DNA of 64,000 bases from JACMLX01 sp031374935 (lineage in GTDB: Bacteria; Gemmatimonadota; Gemmatimonadetes; Gemmatimonadales; Gemmatimonadaceae). Below the pieces are notes generated by a model. The model had not been told where the DNA came from and searched no databases. It saw only the letters and a list, made by a program, of their open reading frames with translations. This document shows, in pieces, positions 42,550 through 52,308 of this stretch. The translations under genes and the position numbers were made by a program. Positions within the stretch are counted from its first letter, which is position 1; every line of letters begins with the position of its first letter. The DNA lies in the NCBI GenBank assembly GCA_031374935.1, contig JANMHB010000025.1, positions 98,741-162,740 on the forward strand. Direction: 5' to 3'.

Positions 42550-43934
42550 GCGCCGCGCTCGACGTCGCCGTTCGCGGCGGCCGGATCGTCACTGCGGCAG
42601 GGCAGTGGAACGCCGATGTCGGCATTCGCGACGGCATCATCGTCGCGCTCGGCGACGATCTGCCGGCGGCGACCCTCGACGTCGATGCCACCGGTCGTCA
42701 TGTCCTGCCTGGTGGCGTTGATGCCCACACACACATTGATCAACGCTCGAGCACCGGGCTCCACACCGCCGACGATTTCACCAGCGCCAGCCGTTCGGCG
42801 GCAGCCGGTGGCACGACCACGGTGCTCTCGCACGTGGCGCAGCATCGCGGCGATTCGCTGCGCGCCGTCACCGACGCCTATGCGGCGCGGGCCGCGCGCG
42901 ATGCGATCATCGACTACGCCTTCCATCTCATCGTCAGCGATCCGACCGATGTGGTGATGCAGGACGAGTTGCCGGCGCTGATTGCCGAGGGGCACAGATC
43001 GCTCAAACTGTTCATGACGTACGAGAAGATCCGACTGAACGATGCGCAGATGCTGGCCGTGATGGAGGTGGCGCGAGTGCATGGTGCACTGCCGATCGTG
43101 CACGCGGAGCATCACGAGGCAATTCAGTGGCTCACGCAGCGATTGCTGGCCGAGGGCAAGACGTCACCGCGCTGGCACGTGGCCGCGCGACCGGAGTTCG
43201 TCGAGCGCGAGGCGGTGCACCGGGCCTGCATGTTCGCCGAGATGATCGGCGCACCCCTGATGGTCTTTCATGTATCCGGCACGCAAGCGCTGGATGAGAT
43301 CCGGCGTGCGCGCGCTCGTGGCGTGACGGTGTTTGCCGAGACCTGTCCGCAGTACCTCGCGTTCACCGCTGAAGATCTGGCGCATGACAGCTTCGAGATG
43401 GCGAAGCTCATGTTCAGTCCGGCCCCGCGTGACGCGGCGGCGCAGACGGCGCTCTGGACCGCACTGGCCGATGGTACGCTCGACGTGTTCTCCAGCGATC
43501 ATGCGCCGTACCGCTTCAATGACCCGCAGGGAAAGCAGGCGTTCGGCACCGGCGCGCCCTTCTCACGGATTCCGAACGGTGTGCCGGGGCTGGCGATGCG
43601 GATGCCGTTCCTGATCAGCGAGGGTGTGCACGGTGGGCGTATCTCACTCGAGCGAGCGGTCGCGCTCGGGTGCACGACGCCGGCCGAACGCTTTGGGCTT
43701 GCGCCGCGCAAGGGCACGATCGCGCTCGGGAGTGACGCCGATGTCGTGGTATGGGACCTGGATCGCGAGGTGACGGTCACGGCGGCGATGCAGCACGATC
43801 ACATGGACTACACGCCGTACGAAGGGCGGCGGATCCGTGGCTGGCCGGACGTGACGCTGTCACGCGGCGACGTGGTGTATCGCGACGGTGAACCGACCGG
43901 CGCGCCTGGTCGGGGGCGCTGGTTGGCGCGGTAG
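42546..43934 (+). CDS. Dihydropyrimidinase/hydantoinase-family amidohydrolase
   Basis: This 462-residue enzyme has the full binuclear metal site: His61 and His63 (DAHTHID), carboxylated Lys154 (SLKLFMTY), His186 (VHAEHHE), His242 (FHVSGTQ) and Asp318 (SSDHAPY). Tyr159 stands at the substrate-binding Tyr position of hydantoinases. All catalytic positions are therefore intact. It should open a cyclic imide such as a hydantoin, dihydropyrimidine or related ring. It starts on a GTGA overlap and ends 24 bp from the end of the convergent amidohydrolase gene. No dihydropyrimidine dehydrogenase or beta-ureidopropionase gene is adjacent, so the pathway is not standard pyrimidine breakdown. Confidence 0.92.
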   Translation: MSAALDVAVRGGRIVTAAGQWNADVGIRDGIIVALGDDLPAATLDVDATGRHVLPGGVDAHTHIDQRSSTGLHTADDFTSASRSAAAGGTTTVLSHVAQHRGDSLRAVTDAYAARAARDAIIDYAFHLIVSDPTDVVMQDELPALIAEGHRSLKLFMTYEKIRLNDAQMLAVMEVARVHGALPIVHAEHHEAIQWLTQRLLAEGKTSPRWHVAARPEFVEREAVHRACMFAEMIGAPLMVFHVSGTQALDEIRRARARGVTVFAETCPQYLAFTAEDLAHDSFEMAKLMFSPAPRDAAAQTALWTALADGTLDVFSSDHAPYRFNDPQGKQAFGTGAPFSRIPNGVPGLAMRMPFLISEGVHGGRISLERAVALGCTTPAERFGLAPRKGTIALGSDADVVVWDLDREVTVTAAMQHDHMDYTPYEGRRIRGWPDVTLSRGDVVYRDGEPTGAPGRGRWLAR

Positions 43935-43958
43935 GCGCCCTGGCGCTTGGCGGGGCTC

Positions 43959-45338
43959 CTATTTCCAGCCCACCAACCCTTTCACCGATGCAAACAGCCG
44001 CGCGCTGTCGTACCCGACACCACGCTTGAAAACCAGCTGCATCCGCGTGATCGCGGCCGTATCAGTCGTCATGTCTCCGTCGAGGATGACGAGATCCGCA
44101 TCTTTGCCGATGGCGATTGATCCGGTGCGCGTTGCGATGCCGAGAAAGGTCGCGCCGTTGAGTGTCGCAATCCGGATCGCCTCGATCGGCGTGAAGCCCG
44201 CATCAACGAGCAGTTGAATCGCACGCTGGTTCGCATACCCCGGCACCACGCCACCGTAGCCCGTCGGATCCGTGCCGAGGACCAGCCGTCCTCCCAACCG
44301 CACGAACTCGCGTTCGAGTTCCATCATGCGCAGATACTGGCGTCGCGCGGCTGTGTTCGTATCTCGGGCGATGCGTTCCCAGTTCTGTTCGTACTGGGCA
44401 CGGGCCTGCGGCAGCATCGCGTCGAGCGCGCCGGTTGGGGCCTTCGGCTGCCCGGGCACGGAGATCTCCATCACGGTCGGCGTGGAGGTGAGAGTCACGC
44501 CCTTGGCGACGAGGTGCCGGAGGAGTGCCTGGACGGCCACGTCGCTCACGGCGCGTGCGGCGATTGCGGTGCGGGCGCCGCTCACAGAGGGGCAGGTGTC
44601 AGCGGTCTTCGGCGACGCGAAGTCCGTGGATGCGAAGAAGCCATGTTCGAGGTTGTCGATCCCCAGATCGGCGGCCTCTCGGTAGGTGATCGAACAGAGA
44701 TGGCCAGTCACGGTGATTCCACGAGCATGGGCCACGGCAACGATGGCTGCCAGCTCTGCACGCGTGATCTGCATGTACGCCTTGAAGCTGGTGGCGCCCT
44801 CGTCGGCCCAGTAGGTGGCCATCCGATGTGCGTCGGCGGAGTCACGCAGGGCTTTCACGCCGGGAATCGGTAGCCCCGGCCCATTGAAGTACGGCGCCGT
44901 GACTCGAATGTCAGGCCCGGGAATCCGGCCCGCATCCACATTCCTCGCGACATTGAAATCGGTGTAGCCGCCCATGTTACCAGCCGTGCGCATCGTGGTG
45001 ACGCCGCCGGCCAGATAGAGTCGCGGAAAACTCTCCGCATGTGTCGGATAGGCGCCGCCGCCCGCGACGTAGAACAGGTGCTCATGCAGCATCACGAGCC
45101 CGGGAATTACGGTCTTACCCGCCAGGTCCCGCACCGCCGCGCCGACTGGAATCGCCGTTGTGCCGGTTGGTCCAAACGCCGCAATCTTGCCCTCGCGGAG
45201 CACCAGCGTCTGGCCTTCGCGGGCCGGCGCGCCAGTGCCGTCGATCACCCGGGCGTTGGTGAGCGCGATCACGGGCTCGCTGGCCACGATGAACTGCGCG
45301 GGAGCCTGCAGCATCAGCGCGAGGGAGAGTGCGAGCAT
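43959..45338 (-). CDS. Exported metal-dependent amidohydrolase (imidazolonepropionase/prolidase-like)
   Basis: This 459-residue protein has a short signal (MLALSLALMLQAPAQ). The amidohydrolase frame ALTNARVIDGTGAP precedes VIPGLVMLHEHL, where the HxH metal pair is His-Glu-His. Further metal ligands are the Lys in SFKAYMQ, His in VTGHLCS, His in NLEHGFF and Asp in LGTDPTGY. It ends with the usual GSIAIGKDADLVILDGD. It is likely a periplasmic hydrolase of peptides or amides. It lies 43 bp downstream of the penicillin-acylase gene, so the pair may process the same amide substrate in turn. Confidence 0.87.
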   Translation of the reverse strand: MLALSLALMLQAPAQFIVASEPVIALTNARVIDGTGAPAREGQTLVLREGKIAAFGPTGTTAIPVGAAVRDLAGKTVIPGLVMLHEHLFYVAGGGAYPTHAESFPRLYLAGGVTTMRTAGNMGGYTDFNVARNVDAGRIPGPDIRVTAPYFNGPGLPIPGVKALRDSADAHRMATYWADEGATSFKAYMQITRAELAAIVAVAHARGITVTGHLCSITYREAADLGIDNLEHGFFASTDFASPKTADTCPSVSGARTAIAARAVSDVAVQALLRHLVAKGVTLTSTPTVMEISVPGQPKAPTGALDAMLPQARAQYEQNWERIARDTNTAARRQYLRMMELEREFVRLGGRLVLGTDPTGYGGVVPGYANQRAIQLLVDAGFTPIEAIRIATLNGATFLGIATRTGSIAIGKDADLVILDGDMTTDTAAITRMQLVFKRGVGYDSARLFASVKGLVGWK

Positions 45339-45381
45339 GAGGGTTCGTGACGGAGTGAGGAGTGAGAACCAGCCGATCCGG

Positions 45382-47658
45382 TTACTGCCTGAGCCGCAAC
45401 GTCCGCAGATTCCTGTCCGCCAGAATGTCCTTCTCGTGGAAGGGCAGCGGCACCAGCCCGCCTTTCGAGTACTGCCGCGTCAGATCCCCCGAGTGTGGTG
45501 ACGACGGGTCATCCGACTGCGAGTACGTCAGAATGCCCCGCGCATCCACCGCGCCATCGGCGGTCCAGCCGACGACCTGGATGTAGCTGTTGCCGGCAAT
45601 GATGGGCGTGTAGCCTGACGGCTTGAGTTCGGTGGAGATCACGCTCCACATCCCGGTGCCGCCGTCGCCACCGGGAATGGGAATCCGTTCACCGCTGCGC
45701 AGGTCGTACTGGATGCTGCCGAGTGGTGCATCGAGCGGCACGTTGAACTGCGTCAGGCGTTGCTGCGCGAGCGCGAGTGCACGACGCAGCCCCTCGCGCA
45801 CGCCGGGCTGTTCCACCGCCAGTCCGCGCGGAGTGTTGGCGGCGTCCGCCGGGTCGAACGGCACACGATACACTCCCGGCACGCGAACCGCCTGGCGCCA
45901 GAACTCGCGCCACACCTGTCCGCCGCGGCTGTCGATCGTCTCGCGACGGTTCCACGCGGCCAGCACCTTGCACGATGCGCCGATATCCACCGAGGTGCCA
46001 GACAGCACGACCGGCTCCACCGGTGCCGCGCAAAGTGTCAGCAGGTCGTCGAGCAGCAGTTCCGCGCCGAAGTTCCGGTGCGAGAAGAGCATGTCCTCCA
46101 ACGTCTGTGGCGTGGCCTTGGCGCCACCTTTCAGCGCCTCGGCAATGAACGCCAGGCCGGCGCGCGTCCGCAGACTGCGCGCAGTGCGCTCGGCGCCGAT
46201 GATCGGCGAGAAGCCTTCCAGAGGTGCGAGCGGCGTGGACAGCCAGTAGCTGTCATTGGCATTCGAGACCACGTCGTCACGCCGGATGCGTGGCATGGCA
46301 GTGGGCGGCATCGCGCCCGGCACTTTCGAGGCGACATCGCTCTTCCATTCGCAGGCAGGGTCAGCGCCATTGAGCACCATCACCGATGCGGGAACGCCAG
46401 TCGGCTTCACCCGGCACTTGTCGATCATCGCGGCATCGACGTTTGGTGTCACGCTGATGTCAGCATAGAAGGCCGTGCCTGACTTGTCAGCAGCCAGTGT
46501 ATTGGTGAACGGCACACCCTGCTGACTGATCGCCGCCTCCACGTCGTCGATCGATCGGGCGCGATTCAGCATGTCATAGGTGATGGCCCCCTGATCATTG
46601 CCGAGGTTCGCGTCGCGTACGGCGTACGCGCGTATCGTGGTCCATGGCAGTTGCTCCGAGGCGACCACCGGCCCGTAGTGCGACAGGTACACCGTGCGGG
46701 TTTCGTCGTCCACCGTTCCGCTCGCGGACTTCACCGGCACGGTGACGCTGACGCGGGTCATGCGCCGCCAGCCGTCGCCGTAGCGATACTGCGTCGCATC
46801 GTCTGGCTTGAGCTCGAGGGCGTAGAGTGTGGAGCGAAGCGCAGTGGAGACAGTGTGGCTCCACGCGACATCCTTGTTGAATCCAATGCCGACGCGATTC
46901 GTGCTCAGGAGGCCGACGCCCATGACGTCCAGCTCGCCGGGGATGGTCGTGTGGATGATGTGGAACCGCGACGATCCCTGCCACGGATAGTGCGGATTGC
47001 CAAGCAGCAGGCCGCGCCCTGACGCAGTGACGGCCTTGCCCATCGCCACCGCGTTGCTCCCGACGCCCTCTGGCAGGGTGAAGTCCGTGCTGATGCTGCC
47101 GGTGCGCATCTCGCCGGGAGGCGCCGCGTTCGCCATCTCCTTCTGGAATCGCCCGACGCCGTACCGAATGCCGACGCCGATGCTGAGGCGTGTCACATCA
47201 TCAGCGGTGATGGGCTGCACCCACGTGGCGTTGCGGCAGTCGGCCGGCAGATCGCTGCGGTGATCGCGCAGATAGCGGTTGTACCCATCAGCGTAGCCAC
47301 GGGCGAAGCGGGTGCTCTTGGCGCTCTGCGCCGCGTTGAACCGTCGCACCGTGGCGGCGTCGAGCACCGCGCGATGAAAGATGTCACTCTCGCGGTTGCC
47401 GTCGGCGGGGCCGAGGTGCTTCGCCATCTCACCCTTCACCGTCATCACCTCGCGGGCCATGGTGCAGATGGCGTCGGTCGCGGTGGCGTAGGCAAAGCCG
47501 TAGCCGAGGCTGGGCCAGTTGGCGGCCTTCACGTGCGGGATGCCGTAGCTCGTCCAGCGGATTTCGGTGTCGTACCGGGCGACTTGCTGGGCACCGAGGC
47601 CGTGTGCGGCAGCGAGCGACAGGAAGGCGATGGACGAGGCGAGTGATCGGCGTGGCAT
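45382..47658 (-). CDS. Penicillin acylase-family N-terminal nucleophile hydrolase
   Basis: This 758-residue precursor has a signal peptide (LASSIAFLSLAAAHGLGAQ). Self-cleavage is expected before Ser201 in LPEGVGSNAVAMGKAV, giving alpha and beta chains with Ser201 as nucleophile. The oxyanion and catalytic region LLLGNPHYPWQGSSRF and the later NANDSYWLS, with the catalytic Asn, are typical. Members cleave amides including penicillin G, acyl-homoserine lactones (PvdQ/AAC type) and N-acyl amino acids. A lactone-quenching or siderophore role is possible but not shown. ATG 47658 was chosen for the signal. Confidence 0.88.
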   Translation of the reverse strand: MPRRSLASSIAFLSLAAAHGLGAQQVARYDTEIRWTSYGIPHVKAANWPSLGYGFAYATATDAICTMAREVMTVKGEMAKHLGPADGNRESDIFHRAVLDAATVRRFNAAQSAKSTRFARGYADGYNRYLRDHRSDLPADCRNATWVQPITADDVTRLSIGVGIRYGVGRFQKEMANAAPPGEMRTGSISTDFTLPEGVGSNAVAMGKAVTASGRGLLLGNPHYPWQGSSRFHIIHTTIPGELDVMGVGLLSTNRVGIGFNKDVAWSHTVSTALRSTLYALELKPDDATQYRYGDGWRRMTRVSVTVPVKSASGTVDDETRTVYLSHYGPVVASEQLPWTTIRAYAVRDANLGNDQGAITYDMLNRARSIDDVEAAISQQGVPFTNTLAADKSGTAFYADISVTPNVDAAMIDKCRVKPTGVPASVMVLNGADPACEWKSDVASKVPGAMPPTAMPRIRRDDVVSNANDSYWLSTPLAPLEGFSPIIGAERTARSLRTRAGLAFIAEALKGGAKATPQTLEDMLFSHRNFGAELLLDDLLTLCAAPVEPVVLSGTSVDIGASCKVLAAWNRRETIDSRGGQVWREFWRQAVRVPGVYRVPFDPADAANTPRGLAVEQPGVREGLRRALALAQQRLTQFNVPLDAPLGSIQYDLRSGERIPIPGGDGGTGMWSVISTELKPSGYTPIIAGNSYIQVVGWTADGAVDARGILTYSQSDDPSSPHSGDLTRQYSKGGLVPLPFHEKDILADRNLRTLRLRQ

Positions 47659-47831
47659 CTGAGTGTGGTGGTGTGGTGGGCGAGCGGAATGCGTACCGGG
47701 GTGGAGCGTAGCGTCTGCTGCGGCATCCCGCCACGGCGGACACTCCGGGCTGAAACCGGGGGTGCCGCATACCGTATGCTCCCCCACCGCCGCGTGGCTG
47801 CCGCCCGCTCACGTCCCGCCACCCCTCCCAG

Positions 47832-49079
47832 ATGCTCGCCGCCGCGCTCTCCGCCGCCGCCGTCGGCCTCGGCGCCCTGCGCGAAAATCCGCTGCGCACC
47901 GTCCTTTCGACGCTCGGCGTGATCATCGGCGTCGCGGCCCTCGTCTCGGTGTTGTCGCTCGGCGATGCGATGGAGAACTTCGTCCGCAAGGAGCTGGAGC
48001 GGAGCACCGATGTGCAGACGGTGGTGGTCCGCGCCAAGCCGTTCATTCTCGTCGATGGTGAACGGACTCCGGTGCGCGGCGCGCCGCGCTTCACCACGGC
48101 GGATCTGACGGAGATGACCGGTGCACTCCCGATGGCGCGGGCGTCGATGATGTCGGTCTCCGGCAGTGCGCGGGTGACATGGGCGCGCACCGGCAAACAT
48201 CGCAATGTGATGGTCACCGCGACGACCGAAGGCATCGACGCGTTTGGCAAGACGAAGCTGCACGCGGGGCGGCCGTTCACGGCGTCGGAAGCGCGGCACA
48301 ACGCGCCGGTGGTCATCCTCTCGCACCTGCTGGCCCGTGAACTGGCAGACGGGCGCAGTGTTGAAGCATTGCTGCAGCAATTCGTGCAGATCCGCGGGCA
48401 GCCACACGAGGTGATCGGGATCTTCGCGGCCGTCACCGGAGAGCGCGGCTACGGAGCGCGTGTGCCTTACGCCGCCGCATCACAAGTGCTCGGCCCCGAT
48501 GCGCCGATCGAAAAGCCCGACTTGCAGTTTCAGGCGAAAAGCGTCGAGGCCATCACGTCTCTCCAGCACGCGATTCAGGATTGGCTGGCGACGCGCTTTC
48601 GCAACTGGGAGAGTCGTGTCGAAGTCGAGACGATGGAGTCCACACTCGAGCAGGTGAATCAGGGCTTCGACATCATGAAGCTGTTCCTGGGCGCCCTCGC
48701 CGGCATCTCGCTGCTGGTAGGAGGCATCGGCATCATGAACATCATGCTCGCCAACGTCACCGAGCGCACGCGTGAGATCGGCATCCGGAAAGCGCTCGGC
48801 GCCCGCGGCAGGGACATCAAGCTGCAGTTTCTGGCCGAAGCCATTGCGGTATCCTGTTTCGGGAGTGCGGTGGGTGTGCTGGTCGGCGCCATCATGACTG
48901 CCGCAGTGGTCGTCGGCATCCGGTCGTGGAGTGATGCGCCGGAACTGCGATTCGTGCTGGCGCCCGGCACCGTCCTGCTGGCGGCGGCTTCAGCGGCGAT
49001 CATCGGTCTTGTGTTCGGGACGTATCCGGCGCGCCGCGCCGCGGGGCTCAGTCCGATCGACGCCATCCGGCACGAGTAG
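47832..49079 (+). CDS. MacB-type ABC transporter permease
   Basis: This 415-residue permease has an N-terminal helix after AAVGLGALRENPLRTVLSTL and the MacB-like periplasmic core (about 45-270). The C-terminal FtsX-like module has three helices, with LVGGIGIMNIMLANVTERTREIGIRKALGA, the coupling segment to the ATPase. Such permeases work with an ATP-binding subunit and a periplasmic adaptor in envelope export of peptides, lipoproteins or toxins. No ATPase or adaptor gene lies in this window, so its partners are elsewhere. A short imperfect duplication follows the stop codon. Confidence 0.85.
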   Translation: MLAAALSAAAVGLGALRENPLRTVLSTLGVIIGVAALVSVLSLGDAMENFVRKELERSTDVQTVVVRAKPFILVDGERTPVRGAPRFTTADLTEMTGALPMARASMMSVSGSARVTWARTGKHRNVMVTATTEGIDAFGKTKLHAGRPFTASEARHNAPVVILSHLLARELADGRSVEALLQQFVQIRGQPHEVIGIFAAVTGERGYGARVPYAAASQVLGPDAPIEKPDLQFQAKSVEAITSLQHAIQDWLATRFRNWESRVEVETMESTLEQVNQGFDIMKLFLGALAGISLLVGGIGIMNIMLANVTERTREIGIRKALGARGRDIKLQFLAEAIAVSCFGSAVGVLVGAIMTAAVVVGIRSWSDAPELRFVLAPGTVLLAAASAAIIGLVFGTYPARRAAGLSPIDAIRHE

Positions 49080-49106
49080 GGGCTCAGCCCGATCGACGCC
49101 ATCCGG
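49043..49106 (+). repeat. Tandem duplication of the MacB C-terminus across the stop codon
   Basis: A 28-nt block at 49043-49070 recurs at 49079-49106 with one mismatch, a 36-bp period. The copies encode GLSPIDAIR in the same frame, the first before the stop TAG and the second right after it. It looks like a recent duplication that truncated the protein or left a remnant. Confidence 0.55.
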
Positions 49107-49246
49107 CTGTCCGAACAGGGAGCGACCGCAAGATCGCCGGGCGGCGCCGGTGCAAGGGATGCGGGGGCTGTCTGCCCGGGCGTCGTCCGCGCGCTACGTT
49201 TTCCAGCGTCCTCCGCACGTCGCCGGCACTCAACTCCCGAAGACCC

Positions 49247-51265
49247 ATGGCCGTCCCGCCACTCGTCAGGCTGCTGTTCGCCGTCTCCGTCACCAGCCTC
49301 TCCGGCGCAGCGCAGGCCACGGCGCAGTCACCGCGCCCGATTCGACCGTCTGACATCTATCGCCTCAGGGATGTCGGCTCGCCGCGCCTCTCGCCCGATG
49401 GCGCCTGGATCGCCTACACCGTCTCGACGGTCGACTCGGCGAAGGACAAGAGCGACAGCGACATCTGGATGGTCAGCTGGGATGGCACGCGCACGCTGCG
49501 CATGACCAGCTCTCCCGAGGGCGAAAGCAATCCACGCTGGAGCCCGGACAACCGCTACCTCTCATTCGTGTCTGGGAGATACGAATCGAAGGGTGGCCAG
49601 ATCTGGCTGCTCGACCGATCCGGGGGCGACGCGGTGCGGCTGACCGACCTGAAGGGCGGAGTAGGGGAGTACGAGTGGTCGCCCGATGGGACGCGGATCG
49701 CGATCGTCTCCCACGATCCCGATCCGGACGAGGCAAAGCCCGATTCGCAGCGGACGAAGAGTCCGAAGCCGATCGTGATCGACCGATACGGCTTCAAGCG
49801 CGACAACACGGGGTATCTCAACCGCCTGCGGGATCATCTCTGGATCGTTGACGTCGCGACCAAGAGTGCCGTCCAGATCACGACCGGCGACTTTGATGAC
49901 ACCTCGGTGCGCTGGTCGCCCGATGGGCGGCGCCTGGCGTTCGTGAGCGAACGCGCGAACAAGGACGCCGATCGTGCCAACAACAGCGATGTGTATGTCA
50001 TCGACGCCACCAAGGGGGCGGCGCCGGTGCAGTTGACCACCTGGAGTGGGCCGGACGGCAATCCAGTCTGGAGCCCGGATGGCGCATCGATCGCGTATCT
50101 GCAGGGCAGCGAGCCGGCACTCTCCGCCTACTCGCAGAATCAGATCGCGGTGGTGCCCAGCACTGGCGGCGTGCCACGCCTGCTTGCGCCGACGCTCGAT
50201 CGCGACGTCAGCACCCTGACGTGGGCAGCCGATGGATCTTCGCTGCGATTCCTCCTCGGCGATGATCGTGCGGTGCATCTGGCCAGCGTGGCGGTCGCTG
50301 GCGGGGCAGTGCAGCGCCTGCTCGATGGTCGGCGTGTCGTGACATCCTATGACGTCACTGCAGCCGGGCGGATGGTGGTCGGCACCGGAACCGCGGTGCG
50401 GTCCCCGGAGATTCACGCCGTCGAGAGCGGCGCACTCCGTGCGCTGACGCATGTGAACGATTCCCTGTTCGCCGAACTGCGTCTCGGCACGTCGGAGGAC
50501 CTGTCGTTCCGAAACAAGGATGGCCTGACGGTTGGTGCGCTGCTGGTCAAGCCGTCGGGCTTCACGGCCGGGACGAAGTACCCCATGCTGCTTCGCATTC
50601 ACGGTGGACCGAACGGGCAGGACCAGCACCTCTTCTCGTTCGAGCGCGAGCTGTTTGCCGCCAGTGGGTATCTCGTGCTGGCGGTGAACTATCGTGGCAG
50701 CTCGGGACGCGGCCAGGCGTGGAAGAAGGCGATCTTCGCCGACTGGGGGAACAAGGAAGTGCAGGATCTGCTGGCCGGTGTGGACCACGTCATCGGCATG
50801 GGGATCGCCGATCCCGCGCGGCTGGGCATCGGCGGATGGAGTTACGGCGGCATTCTGACCGACTACACCATCGCCACCACGACACGCTTCAAGGCCGCGA
50901 CCAGTGGCGCGGGCAGCGCACTGCAGACGTCGATGTATGGTACCGACCAGTACATCTACCAGTACGAGAACGAGCTCGGCGCACCGTGGAAGAATCCGAA
51001 GGTGTGGGAGAAGGTGTCCTATCCGTTCTGGCACGCAGACCGGATCACCACGCCCACGATGTTCCTCGGTGGAGAGAAGGACTTCAACGTACCGATCGCT
51101 GGCGGTGAACAGATGTATCAGGCGCTGCAGTCACTTGGAGTCCCGAGTCAGCTGGTGGTGTATCCGGGGCAGTTCCATGGGATTTCGCGGCCGAGCTTCG
51201 TGAAGGATCGCTATGAGCGTTATCTGTCGTGGTATGCGACGTATATGGCGGGGGTGACGCCGTGA
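49247..51265 (+). CDS. S9 prolyl oligopeptidase-family serine peptidase, exported
   Basis: This 672-residue protein has a signal peptide (LLFAVSVTSLSGAAQATAQ). A beta-propeller of WSPDGxRxAFxS-type blades covers about residues 40-430 (for example RWSPDNRYLSFVSG and EYEWSPDGTRIAIVS). The alpha/beta hydrolase domain follows, with the nucleophile Ser532 in GIGGWSYGGIL, acid Asp in GGEKDFNVP and His in YPGQFHGI. It belongs to the dipeptidyl-peptidase/acylaminoacyl-peptidase group and should degrade short peptides in the periplasm. It is probably transcribed from its own promoter in the 167-bp gap after the MacB permease gene. Confidence 0.92.
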   Translation: MAVPPLVRLLFAVSVTSLSGAAQATAQSPRPIRPSDIYRLRDVGSPRLSPDGAWIAYTVSTVDSAKDKSDSDIWMVSWDGTRTLRMTSSPEGESNPRWSPDNRYLSFVSGRYESKGGQIWLLDRSGGDAVRLTDLKGGVGEYEWSPDGTRIAIVSHDPDPDEAKPDSQRTKSPKPIVIDRYGFKRDNTGYLNRLRDHLWIVDVATKSAVQITTGDFDDTSVRWSPDGRRLAFVSERANKDADRANNSDVYVIDATKGAAPVQLTTWSGPDGNPVWSPDGASIAYLQGSEPALSAYSQNQIAVVPSTGGVPRLLAPTLDRDVSTLTWAADGSSLRFLLGDDRAVHLASVAVAGGAVQRLLDGRRVVTSYDVTAAGRMVVGTGTAVRSPEIHAVESGALRALTHVNDSLFAELRLGTSEDLSFRNKDGLTVGALLVKPSGFTAGTKYPMLLRIHGGPNGQDQHLFSFERELFAASGYLVLAVNYRGSSGRGQAWKKAIFADWGNKEVQDLLAGVDHVIGMGIADPARLGIGGWSYGGILTDYTIATTTRFKAATSGAGSALQTSMYGTDQYIYQYENELGAPWKNPKVWEKVSYPFWHADRITTPTMFLGGEKDFNVPIAGGEQMYQALQSLGVPSQLVVYPGQFHGISRPSFVKDRYERYLSWYATYMAGVTP

Positions 51266-51461
51266 AGGTGCACTGAGGTGACTGTCCGCCCCGTCGGCGG
51301 GAGCGGTCGGGGTAGCGTTCGTCCGTTGCTATCGGGTGTTCGCGTCACGGCTGCGACCGTTCGTCACATTTCACCTCATTGCTGGTAACTCACGCAAGCA
51401 TTCGGCGTACTGAGCGGACTGTCGATTCACATGCAGTCCGCATCTCACTTCGCCTGACGCC

Positions 51462-52130
51462 ATGACCGCATCTCGCTTCCGCCGTCTGTGTAGCCGCGCC
51501 CTGCCGCTTGCCACCCTGACCATTGCGGGCTTCGCCTCTGGTTCAACCGAAGTCCGCGCACAATCCACTGTACCATCGCCGGCGGCGGCTGCGGACGCGC
51601 CGTATCCCCGCTGGCAGGTCGGCAGTTCGATGTTCATGGCGATGAATGCCCTCCCGGACCCGCCGAAGTTCTTCCAGTTCAATGCCGGCTACCGCGTGAC
51701 GAACCGCGATGTCGTCTCGCTGGAGGCGATCACCTGGACGTACGAGAGGCCACTGGGTATTCCGTGGGGACCGTCATTCGACGACAAGCTCGAGAACTAT
51801 CCGGGCGACGTTCGCTCATTCGGCGTCGGCGTCGCGTATCAGCGGTTCCTCTGGCGCGGGGCGTACGCCGCAGCGCACGCGCTGCCGTTGCTGCAACAGT
51901 ATCGCGACCCCGCGGGAAGAGAAATCCAGAAGGGATTCCAGCTCTTCACCACGTTGCGTGCCGGATACCACGTGCCGCTGTTCCGGAAGCGCTGGTTCAT
52001 CGAGCCGTCGATTGCCATGACGGCATGGCCGGTCAACACGAACGTGCCCGACAGCTTTGCGGCGCGCGATCGGAAGTGGTCGAAGTATTTCCTCGCCGAG
52101 CCCGGGCTGCACTTCGGGATGCGGTTCTAG
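51462..52130 (+). CDS. Predicted outer-membrane beta-barrel protein of unknown function
   Basis: This 222-residue protein has a signal peptide (LPLATLTIAGFASGSTEVRA). The mature part alternates strands ending in aromatic residues, such as FFQFNAGYRVTNRDVVSLEAI, GVGVAYQRFLWRG and TTLRAGYHVPLFRKRWFIEP. The protein ends LHFGMRF with a C-terminal Phe, as outer-membrane barrels do. No specific family is recognised. It stands alone, followed 178 bp later by the rhodanese gene. Confidence 0.6.
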   Translation: MTASRFRRLCSRALPLATLTIAGFASGSTEVRAQSTVPSPAAAADAPYPRWQVGSSMFMAMNALPDPPKFFQFNAGYRVTNRDVVSLEAITWTYERPLGIPWGPSFDDKLENYPGDVRSFGVGVAYQRFLWRGAYAAAHALPLLQQYRDPAGREIQKGFQLFTTLRAGYHVPLFRKRWFIEPSIAMTAWPVNTNVPDSFAARDRKWSKYFLAEPGLHFGMRF

Positions 52131-52308
52131 GAAACGCTGGCTAATTGCCGTGTCGTGGCTGGTTGCCGGCGGCGCGACACGGCCAACGACCCAATTGGGT
52201 GCGACTCGCACGAGCGGGCCGCGCTCAGAGCCTCTGAACTTTCCTCGGGTGATGGGCGTAGATTCACCTGAGTCGCGTGTCCCGTCAATCAGTTCCAGGT
52301 CAGTTGTG

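Noticed and set aside
49080..49246. Stop-codon readthrough extending the MacB permease
   Set aside because: After the duplicated nine residues the frame becomes low-complexity, with no conserved features.
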